Notes under the pieces: model-generated
Database searches by the model: none
Told to the model about the DNA's origin: nothing
The model's input: only the letters and a program-made list of their open reading frames with translations
Assembly: GCA_963772815.1 (NCBI GenBank)
Contig: CAVYYV010000002.1
Location: forward strand, 425,788-489,787
Length of the DNA stretch: 64,000 bases
Direction: 5' to 3'
From: DATFFO01 sp963772815
GTDB lineage: Bacteria > Actinomycetota > Acidimicrobiia > Spongiisociales > ZC4RG35
Part shown: one piece after another, positions 43,614-52,405 of the stretch
Position numbering within the stretch: position 1 is the first letter of the stretch
Layout: every line of letters starts with the position of its first letter
Program-made: the position numbers and the translations under genes

Positions 43614-44054
43614 GTGACATCCGAGGAACTCGCCAACCTCGCTCACCTGCGCCGTGCCCGCGATCTGATGGACCGCGAGTACGCCGGCCCCCTCGACGTT
43701 GCCGCCGTCGCCCGGGAGGCATTGATGTCGACCGCCCACTTCTCGCGGCAGTTCCGGGCGGCGTACGGGGAGACGCCCTACTCCTACCTGATGACGCGGC
43801 GGATCGAGCGAGCGAAGGCGCTGCTGCGCCGCGGCGACATGTCGGTCACCGAGGTCTGCATGGCAGTCGGGTGCTCGTCGCTGGGCTCGTTCAGCGCTCG
43901 CTTCACCCAATTGGTGGGCGAGCCCCCAACGGCCTACCGGGCCCGTGATCACGGCGCTCTGGCGGGCGTGTCGGGCTGTATCGCCAGGGAGTTGACCCGT
44001 CCTGCCCGCAGGTCGAGCAGGATCGGAGAAGCGTTGGGGGTGGCGGTCTCATAG
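43614..44054 (+). CDS. AraC family regulator (HTH domain only)
   Basis: 146 residues from GTG. Two HTH units of the AraC C-terminal domain: VAREALMSTAHFSRQFRAAY and VTEVCMAVGCSSLGSFSARF, then FTQLVGEPPTAYRAR. There is no ligand domain, so it is a minimal AraC. The VOC gene follows at once; small AraC-VOC pairs are common. The last 47 bp lie inside the left copy of a 511-bp inverted repeat. Confidence 0.88.
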   Translation: MTSEELANLAHLRRARDLMDREYAGPLDVAAVAREALMSTAHFSRQFRAAYGETPYSYLMTRRIERAKALLRRGDMSVTEVCMAVGCSSLGSFSARFTQLVGEPPTAYRARDHGALAGVSGCIARELTRPARRSSRIGEALGVAVS

Positions 44055-44518
44055 GGTGGCGGGCATGGATATCACACTCTCGCAATGCTTCGTGATAGTG
44101 ACCGACCCCGACCTGGCCCTGGACTTCTACCGTGACGTGCTGGGCCTGGAACTGCGCAACGACGTGGCCAACGAGGGGTTCCGTTGGATCACGGTAGGTG
44201 CCATCTCCCAGCCGGACGTGTCGATCGTTCTCACCAACTATCTCAACGGCAGCCCCGCCGACACCGACACGGTTGCCGCTCTGGTGGCCAAGGGTGCCCT
44301 CAACGGTGTCCATTTCCACACCGATGATCTGGATGCCACCTTCGAGAAGGTTCGTGGCGCCGGGGTTGAAATCGTCCAGGAGCCGACCGAGCAGTTCTGG
44401 GGCACCCGCGACATTGCCGTGCGTGACCCCTCCGGCAACCTGATACGAATCGACCAACCCCCCACCAAATAGACCATGCAGCCCACGTGATCGGGCCGAA
44501 TTGGGAACTCCGCTGACA
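44008..44518 (+). repeat. 511-bp inverted repeat, left copy
   Basis: Starts GCAGGTCGAGCAGG and ends CTCCGCTGACA. Its reverse complement is 47230-47740. Translations of both copies agree in several frames, so identity is at or near 100 percent. It carries the end of araC and the whole VOC gene. Immediately after its right border, TGACACCTCGGCTTC (44514-44528) is repeated directly near 44698-44712. Confidence 0.92.
44065..44472 (+). CDS. VOC superfamily (glyoxalase/bleomycin-resistance fold) protein, copy 1
   Basis: 135 residues: DITLSQCFVIVTDPDLALDF, YRDVLGLELRND, HFHTDDLDATFEKVRGAGVE, DIAVRDPSGNLIRID. Both beta-alpha-beta-beta-beta modules of a VOC domain are present. It may isomerise or bind a small metabolite, or sequester a drug. 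Start at 44065 by family pattern; GTG 44056 also possible. Encoded within the inverted repeat and duplicated at 47276. Confidence 0.9.
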   Translation: MDITLSQCFVIVTDPDLALDFYRDVLGLELRNDVANEGFRWITVGAISQPDVSIVLTNYLNGSPADTDTVAALVAKGALNGVHFHTDDLDATFEKVRGAGVEIVQEPTEQFWGTRDIAVRDPSGNLIRIDQPPTK

Positions 44519-44581
44519 CCTCGGCTTCACCCGGGCCTGCGGAGCGCCCCCTATCCAAGGCTCACGGCCTGGGCTCCCCTT

Positions 44582-44606
44582 CCCCCTCTCGCTTCGCTCG
44601 TGGGGG
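44582..44606 (+). terminator. Hairpin downstream of VOC copy 1
   Basis: CCCCC (44582-44586) and GGGGG (44602-44606) enclose CTCGCTTCGCTCG-type complementary sequence. The context CCCCTTCCCCCT...GGGGGACA resembles the terminator at 27930-27950. Between here and 44868 no gene is seen. Confidence 0.5.
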
Positions 44607-44868
44607 ACAGAACGCTTTGTCCTTGTGCCGCTAGGTAGAGCACCCCATGGTTGTAGTTGTCAAGCGGCGGCGGGATGCGGGAGAAACTTCATAGGATGAC
44701 ACCTCGGCTTCGTCCGGGCGGCTCCGGTAGTGAGTTCTCCGTCGGCCGCCTCCATTGGGTACGAAGACGTGCCCTTGCACTTCACGCGCAGGTGGTCGGC
44801 GGACCGATAGGCGAGGCAGCGCCCCTCGATCGGAGTGATGCGCGAGACGGCCGAGACCCTGAGGGACC

Positions 44869-47214
44869 CTACGCCGATCCCACGTATTCGGCCAGGTGCT
44901 GGCCGGTGAGGGTCGAACGAGCCGCAACCAGGTCGGCCGGCCTTCCCTCGAATACCACTCGGCCGCCGTCGTGGCCGGCTCCGGGGCCGAGGTCGATGAT
45001 CCAGTCCGCGTGAGCCATCACCGCCTGGTGATGCTCGATCACGATCACCGACGTCCCGGCGTCCACGAGCCGATCTAGGAGGGCGAGCAGGTGATCGACA
45101 TCGGCGAGATGGAGCCCGCTGGTCGGCTCGTCCAGTACGTAGATCCCCCCCTCGTCCGCCATGTGGATCGCCAGCTTGAGTCGCTGACGCTCGCCCCCGG
45201 ACAGTGTTGGAAGGGGCTGGCCGATGGTCAGGTAGCCGAGACCGACGTCGGCCAGCCGGGCAAGGATCTTGTGAGCCGCCGGGGTGGGCGCCTCACCGGC
45301 ACCAAAGAACTCCTCGGCGTCTGTTACCGACATGTTCAACACTTCGCTTATGTCCCGCCCGCCCAGCTTGTATTCCAGCACCTCGGGCTGGAACCCCTTC
45401 CCGTCGCACACCTCGCAGGTGGTGGCGACCGTCTCCATGAAGGCGAGGTCTGTGTAGACCACGCCGGCGCCGTTGCAGTTGGGGCAGGCACCCTCGGAGT
45501 TGGCGCTGAACAGCGCCGGCTTCACGCCGTTGGCCTGGGCGAACGACTTGCGGATCGGGTCCAACAGTCCGGTGTAGGTGGCGGGGTTGGATCGCCGCGA
45601 GCCACGGATCGGGTCCTGGTCGACCACAACCACTCCTTCCCGATCCGCCACTGAGCCCTGGATCAGCGAGCTCTTGCCCGAACCGGCCACACCGGTGACC
45701 ACACACAGCACCTCGAGCGGGATGTCGACGTCCACGTCCTTCAGGTTGTGGGTGCTGGCTCCGCGGACCCCCAAGGCTGCGGACGACGTCCGCACCTCGG
45801 GTTTCAGCGAAGCCCGATAGTCGAGGTGCCGCCCGGTCACGGTATCGCTGGAACGCAGCTCCTCGATGGTGCCCTCGAACACCACCTCACCGCCGGCGGT
45901 CCCGGCGCCGGGCCCGAGATCGACCACGTGATCGGCGATCTCGATCACCTCCGGCTTGTGCTCGACGACCAGCACCGTGTTGCCTTTGTCCCGCAACTGC
46001 CCCAGAAGGCCGTTCATCCGCTGGATGTCGTGGGGGTGAAGCCCGATGGTGGGCTCATCGAAGATGTAGGTCACGTCGGTGAGCGCCGATCCGAGATGAC
46101 GGATCATCTTGGTGCGCTGCGCCTCGCCGCCCGAGAGTGTCCCCGACGACCGATCCAGCGAGAGGTAACCCAGCCCGATCTCCACCAAAGAGTCGAGCAG
46201 GTGCTGAAGCGATCCCAGCAGCGGGGCCACAGACGGCTGATCGAGGTCGCGCATCCACCCGGCCAGGTCGCTGATCTGCATGGCACAGGCGTCGGCGATG
46301 CTGATCCCCTCGATCTTGGACGAGCGGGCCCCCTCGCTGAGCCTGGTACCACCGCATTCGGGACAGGCCTTGAAGGTGGCGGCTCGCTCCACGAACGCCC
46401 TCTTGTGAGGTTGCATCGAGTCGGGGTCCTTGGAGAAAAACGACTTCTGGACCTTGGGAATCAGCCCCTCGTAGGTGACGTTGATCCCCTTCATCTTGAC
46501 CTTGGTCGGCCCCTTGTAGAGGAAGTCCCCCAGCTCCTTCTTGGTGTAGTCGCGGATCGGCTTGTCGGGGTCGACGAATCCGGATTCGGTGAACGATCGC
46601 ACCATCCAGCCGCCCGCCTTGTAGCCGGGGATGGTGATGGCGCCCTCGTTGAGCGACTTGGAGTTGTCGTAGAGCGCGGTCAGGTCGATGTCGGAGACGG
46701 TGCCCCTGCCTTCACAACCGGGGCACATGCCGCCAACGAGGGAGTATTCGCGCCGTTCGGCTTTCCCCTCGCCGATCTTGATCGACCCCACCCCTCGCAC
46801 CGATGGAACGTTGAACGCAAAGGCCTGCGGCGAGCCGATGTGCGGCTTCCCGAGCCGGCTGAAGAGGATGCGCAGCATGGCATTGGCGTCGGTGGCGGTC
46901 CCGACCGTGGAGCGGACGTTGGCACCCATCCGCTCCTGGTCGACGATGATGGCCGTCGTCAACCCCTCCAGCACGTCGACCTGGGGCCGCGCCAACGTCG
47001 GCATGAAGCCCTGGACGAAGGCGCTGTAGGTCTCGTTGATCATCCGTTGCGACTCAGCGGCGATCGTTTCGAACACGAGAGAGCTCTTCCCCGAGCCGGA
47101 CACCCCCGTGAACACCGTCAGACGGCGCTTGGGGAGTTCGACGCTGACGTCCTTGAGATTGTTCTCTCTTGCCCCCGAAACCCGGATGCGGTCGTGGCTA
47201 TCGGCAACGTGCAT
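44869..47214 (-). CDS. UvrA-like ABC ATPase (UvrA2/DrrC type)
   Basis: 781 residues, shorter than UvrA (about 940). Two ABC ATPase halves: Walker A GVSGSGKSSL and GVAGSGKSSL, signatures LSGGEAQR and LSGGERQR, Walker B YIFDEPTIGLHP and YVLDEPTSGLHL. Zinc knuckles CPGCEGRG, CPECGG, CPNCNGAG and CEVCDGKG are kept. The reduced size fits the UvrA2/drug-resistance subgroup that protects DNA from intercalating drugs. Start MHVADSHDRIRVSGARENNL at 47214. It is bracketed by the inverted repeat. Confidence 0.9.
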   Translation of the reverse strand: MHVADSHDRIRVSGARENNLKDVSVELPKRRLTVFTGVSGSGKSSLVFETIAAESQRMINETYSAFVQGFMPTLARPQVDVLEGLTTAIIVDQERMGANVRSTVGTATDANAMLRILFSRLGKPHIGSPQAFAFNVPSVRGVGSIKIGEGKAERREYSLVGGMCPGCEGRGTVSDIDLTALYDNSKSLNEGAITIPGYKAGGWMVRSFTESGFVDPDKPIRDYTKKELGDFLYKGPTKVKMKGINVTYEGLIPKVQKSFFSKDPDSMQPHKRAFVERAATFKACPECGGTRLSEGARSSKIEGISIADACAMQISDLAGWMRDLDQPSVAPLLGSLQHLLDSLVEIGLGYLSLDRSSGTLSGGEAQRTKMIRHLGSALTDVTYIFDEPTIGLHPHDIQRMNGLLGQLRDKGNTVLVVEHKPEVIEIADHVVDLGPGAGTAGGEVVFEGTIEELRSSDTVTGRHLDYRASLKPEVRTSSAALGVRGASTHNLKDVDVDIPLEVLCVVTGVAGSGKSSLIQGSVADREGVVVVDQDPIRGSRRSNPATYTGLLDPIRKSFAQANGVKPALFSANSEGACPNCNGAGVVYTDLAFMETVATTCEVCDGKGFQPEVLEYKLGGRDISEVLNMSVTDAEEFFGAGEAPTPAAHKILARLADVGLGYLTIGQPLPTLSGGERQRLKLAIHMADEGGIYVLDEPTSGLHLADVDHLLALLDRLVDAGTSVIVIEHHQAVMAHADWIIDLGPGAGHDGGRVVFEGRPADLVAARSTLTGQHLAEYVGSA

Positions 47215-47229
47215 TCGATCCACGCTAGT

Positions 47230-47740
47230 TGTCAGCGGAGTTCCCAATTCGGCCCGATCACGTGGGCTGCATGGTCTATTTGGTGGGGGGTTGGTCGATT
47301 CGTATCAGGTTGCCGGAGGGGTCACGCACGGCAATGTCGCGGGTGCCCCAGAACTGCTCGGTCGGCTCCTGGACGATTTCAACCCCGGCGCCACGAACCT
47401 TCTCGAAGGTGGCATCCAGATCATCGGTGTGGAAATGGACACCGTTGAGGGCACCCTTGGCCACCAGAGCGGCAACCGTGTCGGTGTCGGCGGGGCTGCC
47501 GTTGAGATAGTTGGTGAGAACGATCGACACGTCCGGCTGGGAGATGGCACCTACCGTGATCCAACGGAACCCCTCGTTGGCCACGTCGTTGCGCAGTTCC
47601 AGGCCCAGCACGTCACGGTAGAAGTCCAGGGCCAGGTCGGGGTCGGTCACTATCACGAAGCATTGCGAGAGTGTGATATCCATGCCCGCCACCCTATGAG
47701 ACCGCCACCCCCAACGCTTCTCCGATCCTGCTCGACCTGC
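47230..47740 (-). repeat. 511-bp inverted repeat, right copy
   Basis: Reverse complement of 44008-44518. It includes 47 bp of araC 3' end without the rest of araC, showing that the left copy is ancestral and this is the duplicate. It begins 16 bp before the UvrA-like start codon, so it also supplies the upstream region of that gene. Confidence 0.92.
47276..47683 (-). CDS. VOC superfamily protein, copy 2
   Basis: Identical 135-residue protein to the one at 44065-44472, encoded on the opposite strand in the right repeat copy. It would be transcribed in the same direction as the UvrA-like gene, ending about 60 bp before it. In this copy the araC promoter is missing, so its expression may depend on new upstream sequence. 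Confidence 0.9.
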   Translation of the reverse strand: MDITLSQCFVIVTDPDLALDFYRDVLGLELRNDVANEGFRWITVGAISQPDVSIVLTNYLNGSPADTDTVAALVAKGALNGVHFHTDDLDATFEKVRGAGVEIVQEPTEQFWGTRDIAVRDPSGNLIRIDQPPTK

Positions 47741-48114
47741 AGTGGTCCGTAGGTCGATCAGAGGGCTGGTGTCTCGGAGTATGGGAGTTCACCGCGCTGA
47801 GCCCGCCGGGCTGACATCGTTCGACTTGACCACCGGCTCTGCCGACGAGTCAGGAGTGAGGCTCAAGTCGGGCGACAGCCGCCCACTCGTGTTGACGATT
47901 CACGCCATGGCACATGAGTAAGGACACGGGATCGCTCACCCGGCCGACCACTCGCAGGCTAGATCCGTTTGAGTTTCGCCAGCCAGGCCGGTGCGCCATC
48001 GTCGTGCTATCTCGTCTCAACTCGATCCGGTTCGATGGCGGCGATGTTTATCCAGCGCTGGGTCGAGCGCCATTCTCAGGCCCTCCTGGCTGACACGGCG
48101 TGGGCCTGTCGATC
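47741..48114. other. Intergenic region, no gene seen
   Basis: About 370 bp between the right repeat border and a membrane protein gene. No frame shows recognisable coding pattern. Confidence 0.4.
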
Positions 48115-48774
48115 TCATCCCAATCTGTCCTGACAGGGATAGCCTGGTCGGCAGACGCTCGCTTGGCGCTCCGATCGATGCTCGGGCATGGCGACACTCT
48201 TTCGTCGCCGCTTCATGGCGATGCGCGCAACCGCATATGCGCCGACGATGAGCAAAATCAGACCAGCGGCCCAATTGACCGTCTGCTTGGCGGCAGAGGC
48301 GCCCCCGAGCAGAGTCGCACCAGCACCGCTCGCCTCTGGATAGCTGCGGAGAGCGATCCACATGGCAATGTTCTCCAGGTAGTCGAATCCTGCGCCAAAC
48401 AGTGGCAGTGCGGCTGCAGCCAGCCAGTAGCTTCCCGGCCGGACGGTCCGGCTCAACGCCATGGCGAGAGCCGATGACATGAACAACGCAGAGACCGCGG
48501 GATGGAACAAATCGGCCACCTGGAGATGGCGATAGGCGGTCAGGCCGGCCTCACCACAGCCGGACATGAACCCTTGCAGTTCAGCTGCGGAGGTGAAGAA
48601 GCGTACGTCGGGTGGCGCTTGGCCGCATAGTGCCTGCACATGGCCAATCGAGAAGGAAGCCGTCGAGCCGAAGAGGAGTCCGGCAAAGGCGGCGAACACG
48701 ACCCCGGTGAAAGCGATCAGGCGCCAGTTCGCAAAGCGCCGCATCACTGCCGCCAACCTCGACACCACAACCAT
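48115..48774 (-). CDS. Four-helix membrane protein of unknown function
   Basis: 219 residues. Helices at LIAFTGVVFAAFAGLLFG, VSALFMSSALAMALS, YWLAAAALPLFGAGFDYLEN and VNWAAGLILLIVGAYAVARI; the extracytoplasmic loop carries two Cys (VQALCGQ, MSGCGEAG). The C-terminal tail is basic. The start at 48774 follows GGAAGGAGGACG. Downstream of marR in the same direction, so a likely MarR-controlled gene. Confidence 0.75.
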   Translation of the reverse strand: MVVVSRLAAVMRRFANWRLIAFTGVVFAAFAGLLFGSTASFSIGHVQALCGQAPPDVRFFTSAAELQGFMSGCGEAGLTAYRHLQVADLFHPAVSALFMSSALAMALSRTVRPGSYWLAAAALPLFGAGFDYLENIAMWIALRSYPEASGAGATLLGGASAAKQTVNWAAGLILLIVGAYAVARIAMKRRRKSVAMPEHRSERQASVCRPGYPCQDRLG

Positions 48775-48803
48775 CACACGTCCTCCTTCCTCGGACCGCG
48801 TCC

Positions 48804-49261
48804 TCATCCTTCGGCCTGACCCAGCGTGACTTCGCTGACCTTGTTCTCGATCGTGGTGAGCACACGCCAGAACACCTCGGTGTCAGCGTCGCCAACACCC
48901 GAGAAGAGTCGTTGCTTCAAAGCGTTGATCACCGGCAGGGAAACAGCCGTTGCACGACTTCCCTGTTCGGTCGCCACGACGTTCACCATCCTCCCGTCCT
49001 GCGGATCTCGAGTCCTTGCCACGAATCTCTTGGCCTCGAGCCGGTCGACGAGCCGAGTCGCCACGGATTGATCGACCCCGATCCTGGCTGCGATCTCTCC
49101 GATGCTCTTGGCGCCCTCGACGTCCACGTACGCCACGATTGCAGCCTGCTGCGCCGTCAGGTCGACACCCCGCGGGACAACTCCCGATCCTGGAGAACGG
49201 TGATGCTCCTGACGAGTCTGGCCATGGCGGTCTTCGGCGCCATCGAGTTGAGATCTGTCAT
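48804..49261 (-). CDS. MarR family regulator, frameshift near the N-terminus
   Basis: The winged HTH is intact: LTAQQAAIVAYVDVEGAKSI, VDQSVATRLVDRLEAKRFVA and RDPQDGRMVNVVATEQG. The N-terminal dimer helix is in another frame from ATG 49261 (MTDLNSMAPKTAMARLVRS, ITVLQDRELSRGV); an indel near 49180-49190 in a CCCGCGGG run separates it. Repaired, the length is about 150. A perfect operator lies just upstream. Confidence 0.78.
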
Positions 49262-49273
49262 GGAATGATATTA

Positions 49274-49301
49274 CATGCCTTAGCATATATGTTAAGGCAT
49301 G
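49274..49301 (-). promoter_or_regulatory. MarR-type operator, 28-bp palindrome
   Basis: CATGCCTTA and TAAGGCATG arms flank a TA-rich centre (GCATATATGT). The whole 28 bp is palindromic apart from one pair of positions. It lies 12 bp before the marR start codon and is the most likely autoregulatory site. Confidence 0.8.
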
Positions 49302-49523
49302 GAGTTGCTACGACTCTCAGGTCCGTCGTCGCCGAACCGGGAGGAGTTGGTCTCGCTGTCCTCACCATCGGCTGACTGTTAGCCCACATCGAGAAAATCG
49401 CCGACCGGGTCGTCGTCCCCCCGGGCCGGCTGATTCGTTCACCGGAGGAGTCGGCCACGCGGTCCCCCGCGAAAGTGACCTCCGGCTCTGCCAAGTGATC
49501 ATGGACGAGACGAGGCTGAAAAC

Positions 49524-49721
49524 GTGACTTCAACGGATCTTGATGCAACGTACCTTGAATCGAGAGCGGCGACTTTCGGGGCGTTGAGCGACTATGGGGA
49601 GATCGCCTCCTTCGGCATAATGTCCACCCCGGCGCTCGCCATCGACGACATGGTCACTCTCGCCGGACGAGTGCCTTCCGTCGCTGAGCTCGTCGACCTC
49701 ATCAGAGAGGCCAACCCGTGA
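49524..49721 (+). pseudogene. Thioredoxin-fold protein, redox-site N-terminus missing
   Basis: 65 codons. DYGEIASFGIMSTPALAIDD and GRVPSVAELVDLI match the C-terminal half of small redox-active disulfide proteins (cis-Pro TPAL motif). The first 25 residues carry no CxxC, and intact relatives are about 77-80 residues with it. Overlaps acr3 by 4 nt. Such thioredoxins often accompany ACR3 genes. Confidence 0.6.
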
Positions 49722-50811
49722 CCCACCGCGACGTCGCTGCCGCGGCCGAGGCGCCTGTACTCGAGCGGCTCTCACTGCTCAACCGGTTCCTCCCGGCCTG
49801 GATCGGGCTCGCCATGGCCGGCGGGCTCCTCTTGGGCCGGCTGATCCCCGACCTCAACGACTGGCTCGACACCGTCAAGATCGGCACCGTCTCGCTACCC
49901 GATCGCCGTCGGGCTGCTCGCCATGATGTACCCGGTACTGGCCAAGGTCCGCTACTCCCAGGTCGGCGAGGTCGCCACCGACCGCAAGCTCATGGGCACC
50001 TCCCTCGTCCTCAACTGGGTGGTCGGGCCCGCCCTCATGTTCGCTCTCGCCTGGCTGCTCCTCCCCGACCTGCCCGAGTACCGCACCGGTCTGATCATCA
50101 TCGGCCTCGCCCGCTGCATCGCCATGGTGCTCATCTGGAACGACCTCGCTTGCGGCGACCGCGAAGCCGCCGCCGTTCTCGTCGCGCATCAACTCCGTCT
50201 TCCAGATCGTCGCCTACTCGATGCTCGGCTACTTCTACCTCGAACTCCTGCCCACCTGGCTCGGTCTCGACACGGCAGCTCTCGACGTCACGATGTGGGA
50301 GATCGCCAAGATCGTCTTCGTCTTCCTTGGAATCCCGCTCGTCGCCGGCTTTCTGACCCGACCTGGGGAGAGCGGACCCGTGGTGCCGACTTGGTATGAG
50401 AACGAGTTCCTGCCCCGGATCGCTCCCTGGGCCCTCTACGGGCTACTGTTCACCATCGTCGTCCTGTTCGCCCTCCAGGGCGAAACCATCACCAGGCAGC
50501 CCCTCGATGTCGCCCGCATCGCCCTACCCCTCCTCGCCTACTTCGCGCTCATGTGGGCGGTCTCGTTTGCCGTCGGTCTGTGGCTACGCCTCTCCTACGA
50601 GAAGAACGCCACCGTCGCCTTTACCGCCGCCAGCAACAACTTCGAACTCGCCATCGCCGTCTCCATCGGCGTGTTCGGTGTCACCTCCGGCGAAGCGCTC
50701 GCCGGCGTCGTCGGCCCGCTCATCGAGGTCCCCGTTCTCGTCGGCCTCGTCTACGTCGCCCTCTGGGCCCGCAAACGCTTCTACCCGTCCCAAAGTCTGG
50801 AGTCCCACTGA
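49718..50811 (+). pseudogene. acr3: ACR3 family arsenite efflux permease, two frameshifts
   Basis: Ten-helix permease of about 363 residues when repaired. AVGLLAMMYPVLAKVRY, GLARCIAMVLIWNDLACGD (with the functionally essential Cys of ACR3) and AFTAASNNFELAIAVSIGVF are diagnostic. An extra base near 49903 (CTACCC-G-ATCGCC) and another near 50185 (GTCGC-G-CATC) break the frame. All other residues look functional. GTG start overlapping the thioredoxin stop. Confidence 0.85.
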
Positions 50812-51083
50812 ACTGCTACGACTGCCACCAATCCGGAGACACCACTCCCGCCATCGCCGTCTGCCCTGGCTGTGGCGCCGGCATCTGTGCCGATCACGCC
50901 ATCCAGAACCAGCACACGCTCACCGTCGTCACAGCCACCAGCACCCGAGCCCCGGTCGACCCGCCTCAGCAACGGATCCGGTGTCATACCTGTGCGGCCG
51001 TGGTTGCCTCTGCGGGCCGGCCGTCCTTTGGGCCTTGCCAGCGAAGTCTGGGACTGGCGGGCCTGACCGGATCGGTGCAATGA
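50808..51083 (+). CDS. DUF2180 zinc-ribbon protein with CTG at the start position
   Basis: 91 residues: NCYDCHQSGDTTPAIAVCPG, CGAGICADHAIQ, RIRCHTCAAVV. Three CxxC-like pairs and a conserved His fit DUF2180, whose members begin MNCYDC. Here the codon is CTG at 50808, five bases after GGAG and overlapping the acr3 stop (CTGA). CTG initiation or a changed ATG are both possible. Co-transcribed with acr3 and the OsmC gene. Confidence 0.78.
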   Translation: MNCYDCHQSGDTTPAIAVCPGCGAGICADHAIQNQHTLTVVTATSTRAPVDPPQQRIRCHTCAAVVASAGRPSFGPCQRSLGLAGLTGSVQ

Positions 51084-51529
51084 CCGAGCCAATCACCATG
51101 CACAGGTATCGGGTTGAAGGGATCGGCCGGCCGGGCGGTCACGGTCGGATTCGCTGCAACGCCACCGACGTGAGGGCCGACACCGGCTCGGTCTCGGACG
51201 GGTACCGGCCGGGACCCGCCGAGCTGCTCTGTGCCTCGCTCGCAGCATGCCTCTTGAAGAACATCGAACGCTACGCCGAGATGCTGCCATTCGACTATCA
51301 GGTCGCATCCGTACAGGTGGAAGCCGAACGCCAGGACAGCCCACCAAAGATGATGCGGATGCGCTACCGCGTCGAGATCGCCACCGACGAGCCCGAGCAC
51401 CGGGTCGATCTCCTCCACCGCAACATCCGCAAGTTCGGGACCATCACCAACACCCTCGCCGCCGCTTGCGAGCTGACAGGAGAGATGGTGGCGCGCCGCC
51501 ACCATGAAGACGAGGGATGGGACGGCTGA
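51080..51529 (+). CDS. OsmC family protein
   Basis: 149 residues. The Ohr/OsmC fold has PGPAELLCASLAACLLKNIE with one reactive Cys and ITNTLAAACELTGEM with the second. These proteins reduce organic hydroperoxides or act on thiol-reactive compounds. It overlaps the DUF2180 stop (ATGA) and ends the arsenite-linked run. Confidence 0.88.
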   Translation: MTEPITMHRYRVEGIGRPGGHGRIRCNATDVRADTGSVSDGYRPGPAELLCASLAACLLKNIERYAEMLPFDYQVASVQVEAERQDSPPKMMRMRYRVEIATDEPEHRVDLLHRNIRKFGTITNTLAAACELTGEMVARRHHEDEGWDG

Positions 51530-52012
51530 TCGACTTCTAGGCGCCTGGCAGGGGATCTCGCGCCATGGCATTCCGTGTTGGTCTGCGCCGCAGACGGTCG
51601 GGTGGCGAGGGTGATGATGCGGCATGCGCTCTCGTGGGAACACGCCACCGGTTTGAAGCCGCGATTTTCGGGTCATGAGCCTGAGTCCGAGAAATCGCCC
51701 AACCTGGGGATGTTCGCGAAATGCCTCCTCAGAGCCCGTTGTTGGTTCCCGTCATCTCGGGTTCTTGACCGTCCCATCGCACTCTCTCGCGCCATAGATA
51801 CGCGATGGCGCAACACGGGATTGTGCTCGGCTGGGACAGCAGCAACCCGGCGGGCGTGGACCGCCGCACCGGCCTTGCCCTGAGCGGAGTTGACGACAAA
51901 GGCGTGGGCCGCGCCGCGGAGTTGGTCGGTCAGACGGTCCCCGCCGTTCGAACCTTCAGGTTGCAACAGCCGACAGCTCCCACAGCCATGTGGAGCTTGC
52001 CGCCGTAGCTAT
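51530..52012. other. Intergenic region, weak hairpin only
   Basis: No supportable gene in about 480 bp. GCGCCAT (51789-51795) and ATGGCGC (51805-51811) can pair. The last part is the padR promoter region. Confidence 0.4.
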
Positions 52013-52048
52013 TCAGCGATACTATGTACCGGTAGTCAGTATCGCTGA
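52013..52048 (+). promoter_or_regulatory. PadR-type operator
   Basis: TCAGCGATACT (52013-52023) and AGTATCGCTGA (52038-52048) are perfect 11-bp inverted arms with a 14-nt centre that contains TACCGGTA. It ends 20 bp before the GTG start of padR, preceding the AAGGAGG ribosome site. Confidence 0.8.
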
Positions 52049-52068
52049 GTAATCCAAGGAGGTGTTCG

Positions 52069-52398
52069 GTGGGCAAGCAAATGACGGAGATGCTCAAGGG
52101 CACTCTGGAGGGCATCGTCCTCGCGATCCTGTCGATGCGGCCCGCTTACGGCTACGAGATCACGGCACGGCTGCGGGAGCAGGGTTTCGCCGACATCGCC
52201 GAAGGCACCATCTACGCCCTGCTCGTCAGAACCGAGCAGCGCGGCCTCGTCGACGTTGAGAAGGTCCCGTCCGAGAAAGGGCCACCGCGCAAGGTGTATT
52301 CGCTCAACGCTCACGGACAGGAATATCTCGAAGAGTTCTGGAAGACGTGGAGCTTCCTCGCAGAACGGCTGGAACAGCTCCACGAAGAAAGGGCATAG
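52069..52398 (+). CDS. PadR family repressor of an ABC exporter operon
   Basis: 109 residues. The winged helix reads GIVLAILSMRPAYGYEITAR and EGTIYALLVRTEQRGLVDVE, then PPRKVYSLNAHGQEYLEEFW. The short C-terminal helix is for dimerisation (PadR-s2 type). The DUF1048 gene and ABC genes follow with tiny gaps, the common drug-responsive padR-DUF1048-ABC operon. Operator at 52013-52048. Confidence 0.93.
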   Translation: MGKQMTEMLKGTLEGIVLAILSMRPAYGYEITARLREQGFADIAEGTIYALLVRTEQRGLVDVEKVPSEKGPPRKVYSLNAHGQEYLEEFWKTWSFLAERLEQLHEERA

Positions 52399-52405
52399 AC
52401 AAGAC

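Noticed and set aside
45748..47448. 566-codon plus-strand frame across the UvrA-like gene
   Set aside because: Antisense of an intact ABC ATPase; no family pattern of its own.
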